Positions 1 to 6,751 are shown, counted from the stretch's first letter. The stretch is 8,133 nucleotides of DNA from Caulobacteraceae bacterium (GCA_020852035.1 JADZBR010000326.1:1-8133), one strand, 5' to 3'. The notes: generated from the sequence alone by a model not told the origin. Numbers and translations are program-made.

Positions 1-167
1 CCGAGCTGCACCCGCAGTTCCTGGCTGACATGACCGGCTGGCTGAAGTCCGGCCGCATCAAGGTGCAGGAGACCATTCTCGAAGGCATCGGCAACGCCCC
101 GGCGGCGATGGTCGGGCTGATGCAGGGGCGGAACACCGGCAAGATGCTGGTCCGGTTGGCGGAGTGA
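1..167 (+). CDS. NADP-dependent medium-chain oxidoreductase (CurA/PTGR-like), C-terminal end only
   Basis: This is the last 54 codons of a gene entering from the left; the first complete codon starts at base 3 and the stop is TGA at 165-167. The translated tail includes WLKSGRIKVQETILEGI followed by GNAPAAMVGLMQGRNTGKML. That order (helix, 'I.EG..NAP.A..GL..G.N.GK..V') is typical of the C-terminus of the zinc-independent medium-chain dehydrogenase/reductases that reduce enones with NADPH, such as CurA, leukotriene B4 dehydrogenase and prostaglandin reductase. The NADPH-binding Rossmann fold and the substrate site lie outside the window, so the substrate cannot be judged. The protein is probably cytoplasmic. 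No terminator with a T-run follows, but the REP-like hairpins that start 8 bases after the stop could protect or end the transcript. The family call is fairly secure, the exact member is not. Confidence 0.8.
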   Translation, partial: ELHPQFLADMTGWLKSGRIKVQETILEGIGNAPAAMVGLMQGRNTGKMLVRLAE

Positions 168-175
168 GGCGGCTT

Positions 176-223
176 CCTTCTCCCCTTGCGGGAGAAGGTG
201 GCGCGAAGCGCCGGATGAGGGGT
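176..223 (+). repeat. REP-like double-hairpin element, left copy
   Basis: The copy folds into two adjacent hairpins. The first has CCTTCTCCC (176-184) pairing with GGGAGAAGG (190-198) around a 5-base loop CTTGC. The second has GGCGC (200-204) pairing with GCGCC (208-212) around GAA. A conserved tail GGATGAGGGGT (213-223) follows. Short palindromic intergenic units of this type are scattered through many alphaproteobacterial genomes. In better-studied bacteria REP/BIME elements act in mRNA 3'-end stability, transcription termination or gyrase binding. Which of these applies here is not visible. Confidence 0.8.
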
Positions 224-282
224 TGAGGATAATCTCCGCCACGACAGCGGATCGGTCGGGCGCGGACTGAGGGTTCTGAGAG

Positions 283-333
283 ACCCCTCATCCGTCGCCT
301 TGTGGCGACACCTTCTCCCGCAAGGGGAGAAGG
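283..333 (-). repeat. REP-like double-hairpin element, right copy, inverted
   Basis: This is the same element as at 176-223 in the opposite orientation. Read on the minus strand it has the identical outer hairpin (CCTTCTCCC and GGGAGAAGG, at 333-325 and 319-311) and the same GGATGAGGGGT tail (293-283). The inner hairpin differs in sequence but keeps its pairing: GTCGCC (294-299) with GGCGAC (304-309) around a 4-base loop, against GGCGC/GCGCC in the left copy. The two copies face each other tail to tail across 59 bases (224-282), like a BIME. Together they could also form one long stem of about 48 bp. Confidence 0.8.
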
Positions 334-429
334 GCGAAATTATTCGCCACCCACACCTGACACGGCCCAGCCCGTCAGGGAGGGAGGACTGATGACGGTT
401 CTGTAACCTGCGCGGCGCGCGTGAGCGGT

Positions 430-437
430 GCTAAAGC
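430..437 (+). promoter_or_regulatory. Possible -10 element for the M16 protease gene
   Basis: GCTAAAGC at 430-437 matches seven of eight positions of the Caulobacter housekeeping -10 consensus GCTANAWC. It would place the transcript start near 443-446 and give a 5' leader of about 25 bases before ATG at 470. No good TTGACG-like -35 is seen 10-14 bases upstream (the stretch is CG-rich), so this is weak. If correct, it rules out the GTG at 428 as a start codon. Confidence 0.3.
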
Positions 438-469
438 TCCGGGCACAACCTCCACCTTGGGAGCCCCGG

Positions 470-3301
470 ATGATCCGTCCCCTCGCGCGCGCCGCGGCGC
501 TTGCGCTCTGCCTGACCGCCTCGCCCATCGCCCTCGCCGCCGCCCAGGCCCAGGCGACGCAGGTTCCGCCGATCCAGTTCAAGGAGCGCACGCTCCCCAA
601 CGGGATGAAGCTGTTCGCCTCGAAGGACGCCTCGACCCCCAACGTCACCGTGCAGGTGTTCTACGACGTGGGCTCCAAGGACGACCCGGTGGGCCGCTCG
701 GGCTTCGCGCACCTCTTCGAGCACATGATGTTCAAGGCCACGCGCGATACGCCCTCGGAGACCCTCGACCGGATGACCGAGGACGTCGGCGGGTTCAACA
801 ACGCCTCCACCTGGGACGACTACACCAACTACTACGAGGTGGTGCCGGCCGAGCACCTGCAGCGGATCCTCTGGCTGGAGGCCGAGCGCATGGGCGCGCT
901 GGTGGTCGACGAGGCGACCTTCAAGTCGGAGCGCGACGTGGTGAAGGAGGAGCTGCGCCAGAGCGTACTCTCCAACCCCTACGGGCGGCTGTTCTACCTC
1001 TACCTGCCGCAGGCCAGCTACGCCGTGCATCCCTACAAGCGCCCCGGCATCGGCTCCATCGGGGAGCTGGACGCGGCCACCATCGACGACGTGCGCGCCT
1101 TCCACGCCGCCTACTACCGGCCGGACAACGCCGCCCTCTTCGTGGTCGGCAATTTCGACGAGGCCGAGCTGAACCGCTGGGTCGACGAGTATTTCGGCAA
1201 GCTTTCCGCGCCCAAGGCGCCCATCCAGCGGGTGACCGCCAAGGAGCCGCCGCGCACCGGTCCCTCCACCTTCACCGGCTATGGCCCCAACGTGCCGCTG
1301 CCGGCGGTGATGATCACCTGGCTGGCGCCCGACGCGAAGAGCCCCGACGCCGCCGCCCTGACCGTGCTCGACGCGATCCTGGTCTCCGGCAAGAACTCGC
1401 GGCTCTACAACAGCCTGGTCTACGACCAGCAGGTCGCGACCCAGGTGCTGGCCGACGCCAGCCTGCCGGCGCAGCCGGGCATGGTCTATGTGGGCGCCAT
1501 CATGGCCAGCGGCCACACCGTCGAGGAAGGCGAGGCGGCCCTGCTCGCCGAGGTGAAGAAGCTGCGCGACGCCCCGCCCAGCGCGGCCGAGCTGGCCGAG
1601 GCCAAGAACGAGCTGATCGCCGGCGCCCTGCGCGAACGCGAGACGGTGGAGGGGCGCGCCGACGCCCTCGGCGTCTCCTGGGTGCTGACCGGCGAGGCGG
1701 CGAACGCCAACAAAGAGCTGGCGGAGCTGCAGGCGGTGACCGCCGCCGACGTGCAGCGGGTGGCGGCCAAATACTACACCGACGCCGGCCGCAAGGTGAT
1801 CCGCTACCTGCCCGAGAGCGCCCGGCCGGCGGGCGAGAAAGACGCCGTCCCGCCGCCGCCGAAGGTCGCCTCCGTCAAGTTCACCGGCCAGGTCCAGACC
1901 CTGCTGCCGGAGGGCGAGCGGCAGGCCCCGCCGCCAGTCGGCGAGCCGCTGGCCGCCGTGCTGCCCAAGCCCGCCGAGAAGACCCTGGCCAACGGCCTCA
2001 GGGTGATCGTCGCCCGCTCCTCGGACCTGCCGCTGGTGGGCGCGAGCCTGCTGATCAGGACCGGCGCCTGGGCCGACCCGCAGGGCAAGGCCGGCGCCGT
2101 CGCCATGACCGCCGGCATGCTGGCCGAGGGCACCCAGACCCGCAGCGCCGTGGAGATCGCCGCCCAGACCGAGGCGCTGGGCGCCACGCTCGGCGCCGGC
2201 GCGGGGCTGGAGGCGTCCAGCGTGGGGATCAGCGTCATGCCCGACAAGCTGGACGCGGCCATGGCCATCATGGCCGACGTGGTCCGCAACCCCGCCTTCA
2301 AGCCCGAGGAGCTGGAGCGCCAGCGCCAGCAGGCGCTGGACGGCCTGCAGGTGGCCTATGAGAGCCCCGGCACGCTGGCGGCGATGGCGGTGCAGCCGCT
2401 GCTGTTCGGCGGCACCCCCTTCGGCCATGCCGAGAGCGGCACACCGGCGACCCTGAAGGCGCTGGACCCGGCGACGCTGAAGGCCCTGCACCAGACCTGG
2501 TACCGGCCGGACAACGCCGTGCTGGTGCTGACCGGCGACATCGACCCCGAGGCCGGCTTCGCCGCCGCGGAAAAAGCCTTCGGCGACTGGGCCCGGCCCG
2601 CCGCGCCGCTGCCGCCCACCCCGTCGGTGAAGCCCACGGCCGCGCCGCACGCGGTGGTCATCGACATCGCCGGCACCGGCCAGGCGGCGGTCAGCGTGGT
2701 CGGCCCGGCCATCGCCCGCAATGATCCCGCCTACTATCCGGCGATCGTCGCCAACCATGTGCTGGGCGGCGGCTATTCGGCGCGGCTGAACCAGGAGATC
2801 CGCATCAAGCGCGGCCTCTCCTACGGCGCGCGGGCCTTCCTTGACACCCAGCGCACCTCGGGCGTGTTCCGGGCGGTGGCCCAGACCAAGAACGAATCCG
2901 CCCCCGAGGTGCTCGACCTGATCCGCGCCGAGATGGCCAGGCTCGGCGCCGAGCCGACCGCGCCCGACGAGCTGAAGGCCCGCCAGTCGGTGCTGATCGG
3001 CGGCTACGGTCGCGCCCTCGGCACGGCGAGCGGCCTGGCCGGCATCCTCGGCGAGTTGGCGCTCTACGGCGTCGATCTGGGCGAGGTGGCGCTCTACACC
3101 GAGAAGGTGCAGGCGGTGGACGCGGCCGAGGTGCAGGCCTACGCGAAGTCGCGGCTCGATCCGAAGGCGGCCAGCGTGCTGATCGCCGGCGACGCCAAGG
3201 TGTTCACTACCGGCCTGAAGAGCCGGGCGCCGGACCTGCAGGTAATCCCCGCCGACCAGCTCGACCTGACCAGGGCCAGCCTGAAGGCGGTGACGCCGTA
3301 A
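470..3301 (+). CDS. Exported M16 family (pitrilysin/insulinase-like) zinc metallopeptidase, two-unit form
   Basis: The product is a 943-residue protease. ATG at 470 is chosen because GGGAG (459-463) lies just upstream and a clean signal peptide follows: positive MIRPLAR, a hydrophobic Ala/Leu core, and probable cleavage after ALAAA near residue 25. The GTG at 428 would bury this signal. The Cys in the core is not in a proper lipobox. The N-terminal M16 unit (about 35-450) carries the inverted zinc motif HLFEH at 81-85 (ligands H81 and H85, catalytic base E84) and the third ligand in ERDVVKEEL, probably E161. After a Pro-rich linker (about 450-500) a second unit (500-930) has lost the motif: AMTAG stands at the aligned place. 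It keeps the RGLSY element (781-785), whose Arg/Tyr pair completes the active site in trans in this family. Such proteins degrade peptides inside a closed clam-shell chamber, here probably in the periplasm. The substrate is unknown. The gene appears monocistronic and ends at a palindrome. Confidence 0.93.
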   Translation: MIRPLARAAALALCLTASPIALAAAQAQATQVPPIQFKERTLPNGMKLFASKDASTPNVTVQVFYDVGSKDDPVGRSGFAHLFEHMMFKATRDTPSETLDRMTEDVGGFNNASTWDDYTNYYEVVPAEHLQRILWLEAERMGALVVDEATFKSERDVVKEELRQSVLSNPYGRLFYLYLPQASYAVHPYKRPGIGSIGELDAATIDDVRAFHAAYYRPDNAALFVVGNFDEAELNRWVDEYFGKLSAPKAPIQRVTAKEPPRTGPSTFTGYGPNVPLPAVMITWLAPDAKSPDAAALTVLDAILVSGKNSRLYNSLVYDQQVATQVLADASLPAQPGMVYVGAIMASGHTVEEGEAALLAEVKKLRDAPPSAAELAEAKNELIAGALRERETVEGRADALGVSWVLTGEAANANKELAELQAVTAADVQRVAAKYYTDAGRKVIRYLPESARPAGEKDAVPPPPKVASVKFTGQVQTLLPEGERQAPPPVGEPLAAVLPKPAEKTLANGLRVIVARSSDLPLVGASLLIRTGAWADPQGKAGAVAMTAGMLAEGTQTRSAVEIAAQTEALGATLGAGAGLEASSVGISVMPDKLDAAMAIMADVVRNPAFKPEELERQRQQALDGLQVAYESPGTLAAMAVQPLLFGGTPFGHAESGTPATLKALDPATLKALHQTWYRPDNAVLVLTGDIDPEAGFAAAEKAFGDWARPAAPLPPTPSVKPTAAPHAVVIDIAGTGQAAVSVVGPAIARNDPAYYPAIVANHVLGGGYSARLNQEIRIKRGLSYGARAFLDTQRTSGVFRAVAQTKNESAPEVLDLIRAEMARLGAEPTAPDELKARQSVLIGGYGRALGTASGLAGILGELALYGVDLGEVALYTEKVQAVDAAEVQAYAKSRLDPKAASVLIAGDAKVFTTGLKSRAPDLQVIPADQLDLTRASLKAVTP

Positions 3302-3331
3302 GATCCTCCCCCGTTGCACGGGGGAGGATCT
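3301..3331. terminator. Palindrome between convergent genes, probable bidirectional terminator
   Basis: AGATCCTCCCCC (3301-3312) pairs perfectly with GGGGGAGGATCT (3320-3331). One further G-C pair inside leaves the 5-base loop TTGCA, so the stem is 13 bp. It starts on the last base of the M16 stop codon and ends 9 bases from the autotransporter stop codon at 3341-3343, so it sits at the 3' end of both convergent genes. There is no real T-run on either side (only TT on the plus strand). It is therefore either an atypical intrinsic terminator or a REP-like 3' hairpin that stabilises transcripts. Confidence 0.6.
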
Positions 3332-3340
3332 TGGAAGCCT

Positions 3341-6300
3341 TTAGAACTTCACCCGCGCATAGACCCGCGCGTCATAGGCGTCGTAGTCGTCGCGGAACTC
3401 CGCGCCGCCTTCGATGCCGATGTCGAAATAGGTCCCCGAGCCGCGGAAGGCGACCCGGGCCACGGCCGCGCCGCCGTCGAGGTCCGGCGAGGCGAGGCTG
3501 AAGGTCTCGCCGCCGCCCAGGAAGCGGGCGGTGGTGTCGCCCGGCCCCTTGCCGGAGACCTGGCGCCAGCCGCCGGTGAGCTCCGGCGACCACTGCATCT
3601 CGCCGCCGAAGCCGAGCCGCATGCCCAGCGTCGCGCCGGCGAAGGCGGCCAGCTGGCTGGAGGTGCGCCCGTCGATGTCCAGGTCGATGGCCTCGCCGCC
3701 GCCGCTCTCGGTGCGGTCGCCTTCCTTGAACCAGATGTAGTCGGCGGTGACCTGCGGGCGCAGGAACACCGGCCCGAGGTCCGCCCGGTAGCTCAGGCCC
3801 CCGTGCAGGGTGAAGAGGCCGCCGGACCAGTCGGACTTGGATTCCCGGTTCAGCCCGGCGTCGACGTCCACCACCGTGCGGCGCGAGTCCAGGCTGGCGT
3901 AGCCGCCGGTCGCGCCCAGCGAGGCGGTGAGATCGCCCAGCTTCTCGCGCCAGTAGAGGCCGGCGGAGAACACCGAGCCGCCGAGGAATTCGTTGGCGCC
4001 GGAATTCTTCTCGTCGACGTCGAGGGTCAGGAAGCTCGCCTGCACGCCGAGCACGCCCAGCACCGTGTCCGGCGCCTCGACCCCGGCGGCGATGCCGAAG
4101 CCGGTGGCGTCGTAGCTGCCCGAGCGCGCCAGGTCGCGCTTGATCACGAAGCCGATTTCCTGGGTCCAGGCGCGCAGGCCGTCGCGGCCCATCATCGCCG
4201 GCTCGGTGTCGATCCCGCGCCCGGCCACTTCGCTGGCCTGCGCCAGGGTGTGGAAGAGGCCGCCGGAATAGTCGGGCAGGAGCTGATCGTAGAGCCGGCG
4301 GAAGCTCGCCTCGTCGGTCTTGGCCAGCATGGCGCCGGCCAGGGTGGCGTCGCGGTCGAAGTTCAGGAACACCGCGTCGTAGGCGGCGCTCTCGGCGGCG
4401 TCGAGGCCGGCCTCCGCGGCGGTGCGGCGGCGCACGTCGGCCAGCACGTCGCCGGCCGCCTGGTCGATCTTGAGTTCGGCCTTGTAGAGCCAGGGGGTGC
4501 CCGAGAGCAGGCTCTGGTCCAGCGCGCCGGCGGTCAGCTGGCCGGCGGCCGCGTCGATCAGGGTGAAGGTCGTCGGCGAGGCGAGCTTGGAGGCCAGCCG
4601 GATGCCGATCTTGGCGCCGCTCTCCAGGGTGGCGGCGCCGGCCACGTCGAAGCGGGTGTTCTTGCCCGCGGTCGGATCGAGCGTGGCGACCAGTTCGCCG
4701 CCGCTGCCCAGCCGCAGGGTGGAGAGGCTCACGGTGTCGGCGTTGGTGGCGGTCAACCGGCCGTCGGCGATGTCGAGGGAAAGCCCGCCGCCGGCGTCGG
4801 TCAGCGCGCCGGTGAACTGCGCGTCGCCGGCGATCAGCATGGTGTCGGCCCCGGCGCCGAAGGCGGCCGCGCCGTTCATCACCCCGGCGTTCAGCTCCAG
4901 CCGCGACGGGCCTGAGCCGAACAGGACGTCGCCGGTGATGGCGGGGGTGACGGTGGTCGAGCCGCTGGCGTTCTGGCGAACGGTCGCGCCAGCGGTGTTG
5001 GCGCGCAGGTCGATGGCGATCGCCTGGCCCGTCACCGCGACGCCGGAGGGCGGCGCGAAGCCGGCGCTGATCTTGTTGGTGTTTTCGATCAGGCTGAGCG
5101 AGCCGGAGGCGTCATGGATGGCCGTGGCCACGCCCTGGCCGCCGGTGATGGCCGCGATGATCGATCCGCCGTTGGCGATCGACGTCAGCTGGCCGCCGGC
5201 GTCGATCTGCAAGGCGCGCACGTTCACCGCGTCCGTGCTGATCGCGGAGGCTTGCAGCGTGCCGGCGACCGAGAGGAGCGGGGTGGAGGCGCCCGCGCCG
5301 AGGCGCAGGGCGGTGGCGTCCGCCTTGACCGCCGTGGCCGTCACCGAGCCGCCGACGCGCACGCCGCCGGCGATCTCCACCGCGCCGCCGAGGCCGCCGA
5401 GCTGGATGGCGTTGCCGGTGATCCCGTCATAGACGCCGGAGGCCGCGACATTGCCCTTCATCAGCACGCCGTAGGCGTCTGCGCCTGTCCCGGCGAGGCC
5501 GATGGAGATCGCGTCGGCCCCGCCGACCTGCAGCGCCGGCGCGGCGCCGAAGCTGGAGATGCCGCCGGTGGTCTCGGAGGCGTCGGCGACGCCGTCGTCG
5601 TCCTCGTCGGTGTCGTTGGGGTCGAGGTCCGCGGGCGGCGCGTCCAGCAGGATGCCGCCGGCCACGTCGCCGCGCACCCGCACCGCCGGGCCGCCCTGCA
5701 GCAGGTCGTCGGCGTCGAGCTTGGCCACCGCCGATTCGACAGGCCGGGTGGTGAGGCGATAGCCGGTGGCGGCGACGGTGCTGGAGATGGTCAGCCGACC
5801 GCCGATGTCGCCGTCCAGCGCCACGGCCACGGCGTCCGCGCCCTGGGCGGAAACGCTGGCCACCGACACGTCGCCGCTGACCGGCCCGGCGGCGTGGACG
5901 CCGAAGGTGCGGTCGCCGCTGGCGACGATCGAGCCGGTGCTGCGGATCGAGCCGTTGAGGGCGCCTTCCACCGAAATGCCGGCCGAGTCGGTCCCTTCGG
6001 CGGTGATCGTCCCGCCGGTCTGGGTGATCGAGCCGTTGAAGGCCGCCGGGCCGGTGACCCGCACGCCGAACCGGCGCGCGCCGGTGGCGAAGGGCCCGTC
6101 GTTGTCGCCGTCCGAGTCGGTGTCCTTGATCTCGGTGCTCTCATCGACGGTGATCGAGCCGGTGATCTTCACCTCGCCGGTGCGCCCGCCTTCGACCAGC
6201 ACCCCGACGGCGTCGTTGGCGTTGGAGATCTTCACCGCGCCCTCGACGGTGACGTTGTTGTCGCTGTTGAGGGTGATCGCGGCCCCGCCGGTCGGCTGCA

Positions 6301-6463
6301 CGACGCCGGCGGAGGTGACCCGGACGTCGTCCGGCGCGCCGCTGGCCGCCGTGGCGGTGGCCACCGGCGTCGTCACCGTATTGCCGATGGTCGTCTCGGC
6401 GAGGGCCGCGCTGGCCAGGCACAGCGGCGAGGCCGCCGCGAGCAACAGGTATCGACGACGCAT
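3341..6463 (-). CDS. Autotransporter (type Va secretion) with repetitive beta-helical passenger and C-terminal beta-barrel
   Basis: The product is a 1040-residue surface or secreted protein. ATG at 6463-6461 is preceded by GGAG (6473-6470) at 6-base spacing. A Sec signal peptide follows (MRRRYLLL, hydrophobic core, cleavage after ASAALA, residue 22). The passenger (about 23-680) is rich in Gly, Ala, Val, Thr and Asp. It has irregular 20-25 residue repeats of the 'G.I...G..A.GI.V.G...G.I...G.I' kind, expected of a right-handed beta-helix. Two Asp-rich stretches resemble calcium-binding loops: DTDSDGDNDG at 114-123 and DPNDTDEDDDG at 281-291. Residues 690-750 (FRRLYDQLLPDYSGGL and neighbours) match the segment that normally precedes the translocator domain. 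Residues about 762-1040 form the autotransporter beta-barrel of alternating strands, ending in the outer-membrane assembly signature YARVKF with terminal Phe. No protease or adhesin motif is visible in the passenger, so its function is unknown. It is convergent with the M16 gene and divergent from the XRE/RTX pair. Confidence 0.92.
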   Translation of the reverse strand: MRRRYLLLAAASPLCLASAALAETTIGNTVTTPVATATAASGAPDDVRVTSAGVVQPTGGAAITLNSDNNVTVEGAVKISNANDAVGVLVEGGRTGEVKITGSITVDESTEIKDTDSDGDNDGPFATGARRFGVRVTGPAAFNGSITQTGGTITAEGTDSAGISVEGALNGSIRSTGSIVASGDRTFGVHAAGPVSGDVSVASVSAQGADAVAVALDGDIGGRLTISSTVAATGYRLTTRPVESAVAKLDADDLLQGGPAVRVRGDVAGGILLDAPPADLDPNDTDEDDDGVADASETTGGISSFGAAPALQVGGADAISIGLAGTGADAYGVLMKGNVAASGVYDGITGNAIQLGGLGGAVEIAGGVRVGGSVTATAVKADATALRLGAGASTPLLSVAGTLQASAISTDAVNVRALQIDAGGQLTSIANGGSIIAAITGGQGVATAIHDASGSLSLIENTNKISAGFAPPSGVAVTGQAIAIDLRANTAGATVRQNASGSTTVTPAITGDVLFGSGPSRLELNAGVMNGAAAFGAGADTMLIAGDAQFTGALTDAGGGLSLDIADGRLTATNADTVSLSTLRLGSGGELVATLDPTAGKNTRFDVAGAATLESGAKIGIRLASKLASPTTFTLIDAAAGQLTAGALDQSLLSGTPWLYKAELKIDQAAGDVLADVRRRTAAEAGLDAAESAAYDAVFLNFDRDATLAGAMLAKTDEASFRRLYDQLLPDYSGGLFHTLAQASEVAGRGIDTEPAMMGRDGLRAWTQEIGFVIKRDLARSGSYDATGFGIAAGVEAPDTVLGVLGVQASFLTLDVDEKNSGANEFLGGSVFSAGLYWREKLGDLTASLGATGGYASLDSRRTVVDVDAGLNRESKSDWSGGLFTLHGGLSYRADLGPVFLRPQVTADYIWFKEGDRTESGGGEAIDLDIDGRTSSQLAAFAGATLGMRLGFGGEMQWSPELTGGWRQVSGKGPGDTTARFLGGGETFSLASPDLDGGAAVARVAFRGSGTYFDIGIEGGAEFRDDYDAYDARVYARVKF

Positions 6464-6499
6464 GATCTACTCCGGGAAAGGTCGAGGAAGGCCGCCCAC

Positions 6500-6538
6500 G
6501 CCGCCGGCGCCGGTGGGACGATTTATGGCGCCGGCGGC
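6500..6538 (-). promoter_or_regulatory. Perfect 12-bp GC hairpin in the autotransporter 5' leader
   Basis: GCCGCCGGCGCC at 6500-6511 is exactly complementary to GGCGCCGGCGGC at 6527-6538, with a 15-base loop. In the autotransporter mRNA this very stable stem would end 36 bases before the start codon. A competing pairing exists: CCCAC in the mRNA loop (6517-6513) can pair with GTGGG just after the stem (6499-6495), which would require opening the 12-bp stem. Such a leader could act in mRNA stability, attenuation or translational control. No known riboswitch class is recognised. Confidence 0.5.
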
Positions 6539-6565
6539 TCCGACGTCCAGGCTGTGGGGGCTGGG

Positions 6566-6585
6566 CCAATCGGTCGGGCGATTGG
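6566..6585. promoter_or_regulatory. 7-bp perfect inverted repeat, possible operator
   Basis: CCAATCG (6566-6572) and CGATTGG (6579-6585) are perfect inverted copies separated by 6 bases. The site lies 103-122 bases upstream of the autotransporter start. Arm length and spacing suit a dimeric helix-turn-helix protein, but it could equally be an RNA hairpin in a long leader. The arms differ from those of the dyad at 6660-6690, although both contain ATCG/CGAT. Confidence 0.35.
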
Positions 6586-6606
6586 TCGCGGCGCCGGACG
6601 TGGGGA

Positions 6607-6631
6607 GACGCGCGAAAGTGCGTGTCATTCC
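6607..6631 (-). promoter_or_regulatory. Possible EcfG-type (general stress) promoter for the autotransporter
   Basis: On the minus strand GGAAT (6631-6627), a 16-base spacer and CGTC (6610-6607) differ by one base in each box from the alphaproteobacterial EcfG/SigT pattern GGAAC-N16/17-CGTT. It would start a transcript near 6600, with a leader of about 137 bases that includes both upstream dyads. No better housekeeping promoter was recognised for this gene. Short degenerate motifs such as this occur by chance. Confidence 0.25.
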
Positions 6632-6659
6632 AAGGTTTCGGAACTAGGGTAGCCACACG

Positions 6660-6690
6660 ACGAGTGATTATGTGTTGGATAATCGCTCGT
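6660..6690. promoter_or_regulatory. AT-rich 12-bp inverted repeat, operator-like
   Basis: ACGAGTGATTAT (6660-6671) and ATAATCGCTCGT (6679-6690) are inverted copies with 11 of 12 positions matching and a 7-base spacer. The dyad is centred about 91 bases before the XRE start, in the most AT-rich stretch of the window. It overlaps the putative -35 of the XRE promoter. Placement and shape are what one expects of an operator for the adjacent helix-turn-helix protein (autoregulation), but binding is not shown. Confidence 0.5.
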
Positions 6691-6702
6691 TGCGTTTAAA
6701 CT
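6675..6702 (+). promoter_or_regulatory. Possible sigma-70-type promoter of the XRE-RTX unit
   Basis: TTGGAT (6675-6680), a 16-base spacer and TAAACT (6697-6702) form a moderate match to -35/-10 hexamers. The transcript would start near 6709, leaving a leader of about 57 bases. The -35 overlaps the right arm of the 6660-6690 dyad, so a bound protein would block it. An alternative for the same gene is GGAAC (6640-6644), N16, CGAG (6661-6664), a poorer stress-type match. Confidence 0.3.
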
Positions 6703-6751
6703 GTATGTCGCTTCCGCGGACGCCGCAACCCTTATTTCGCGGCGGGGAAGC

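Larger units (their letters stand above)
168..469. other. Intergenic region with REP-like pair and short dyads, no gene
   Basis: These 302 bases separate the oxidoreductase stop from the M16 protease start. Bases 176-333 are occupied by a REP-like inverted pair (listed separately). To its right are two short dyads: GGCGAA at 333-338 with TTCGCC at 343-348 (4-base loop), and CCTGAC at 356-361 with GTCAGG at 374-379. A possible -10 element of the M16 gene follows at 430-437. Short open frames here on either strand overlap the palindromes, have skewed composition and resemble nothing, so I call no gene. Confidence 0.7.

Noticed and set aside
403..429. GTAACC at 403-408 as an ECF sigma -35 box for the M16 gene
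   Set aside because: The sequence 16-17 bases downstream (GCGG or CGGT) does not resemble the CGAA or CGTT boxes expected with such a -35.
428..469. GTG at 428 as the start of the M16 protease
   Set aside because: It would add 14 residues before a normal signal peptide, has no ribosome binding site, and overlaps a plausible -10 element. ATG at 470 has GGGAG upstream.
421..2361. A 646-codon plus-strand frame overlapping the first half of the M16 gene
   Set aside because: It is an Arg/Gly/Pro/Ala-rich frame-shifted reading of the same DNA and has no recognisable motif.
431..3319. A 962-codon open frame on the minus strand opposite the M16 gene
   Set aside because: It is rich in Gly, Arg, His and Leu, without domain-like sequence, and lies antisense to a clear protease gene. 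Long antisense frames are expected in GC-rich codon-biased genes.
6495..6538. An H-type pseudoknot in the autotransporter leader
   Set aside because: The loop-to-3' pairing would leave no linker to span the 12-bp stem, so the two pairings can only be alternatives.
3314..6652. Two long plus-strand open frames (3314-4915 and 5114-6652) opposite the autotransporter
   Set aside because: Both have low-complexity Gly/Ala/Arg/Val composition typical of shadow frames, no ribosome binding site, and conflict with an autotransporter that has a signal peptide, barrel and C-terminal Phe.
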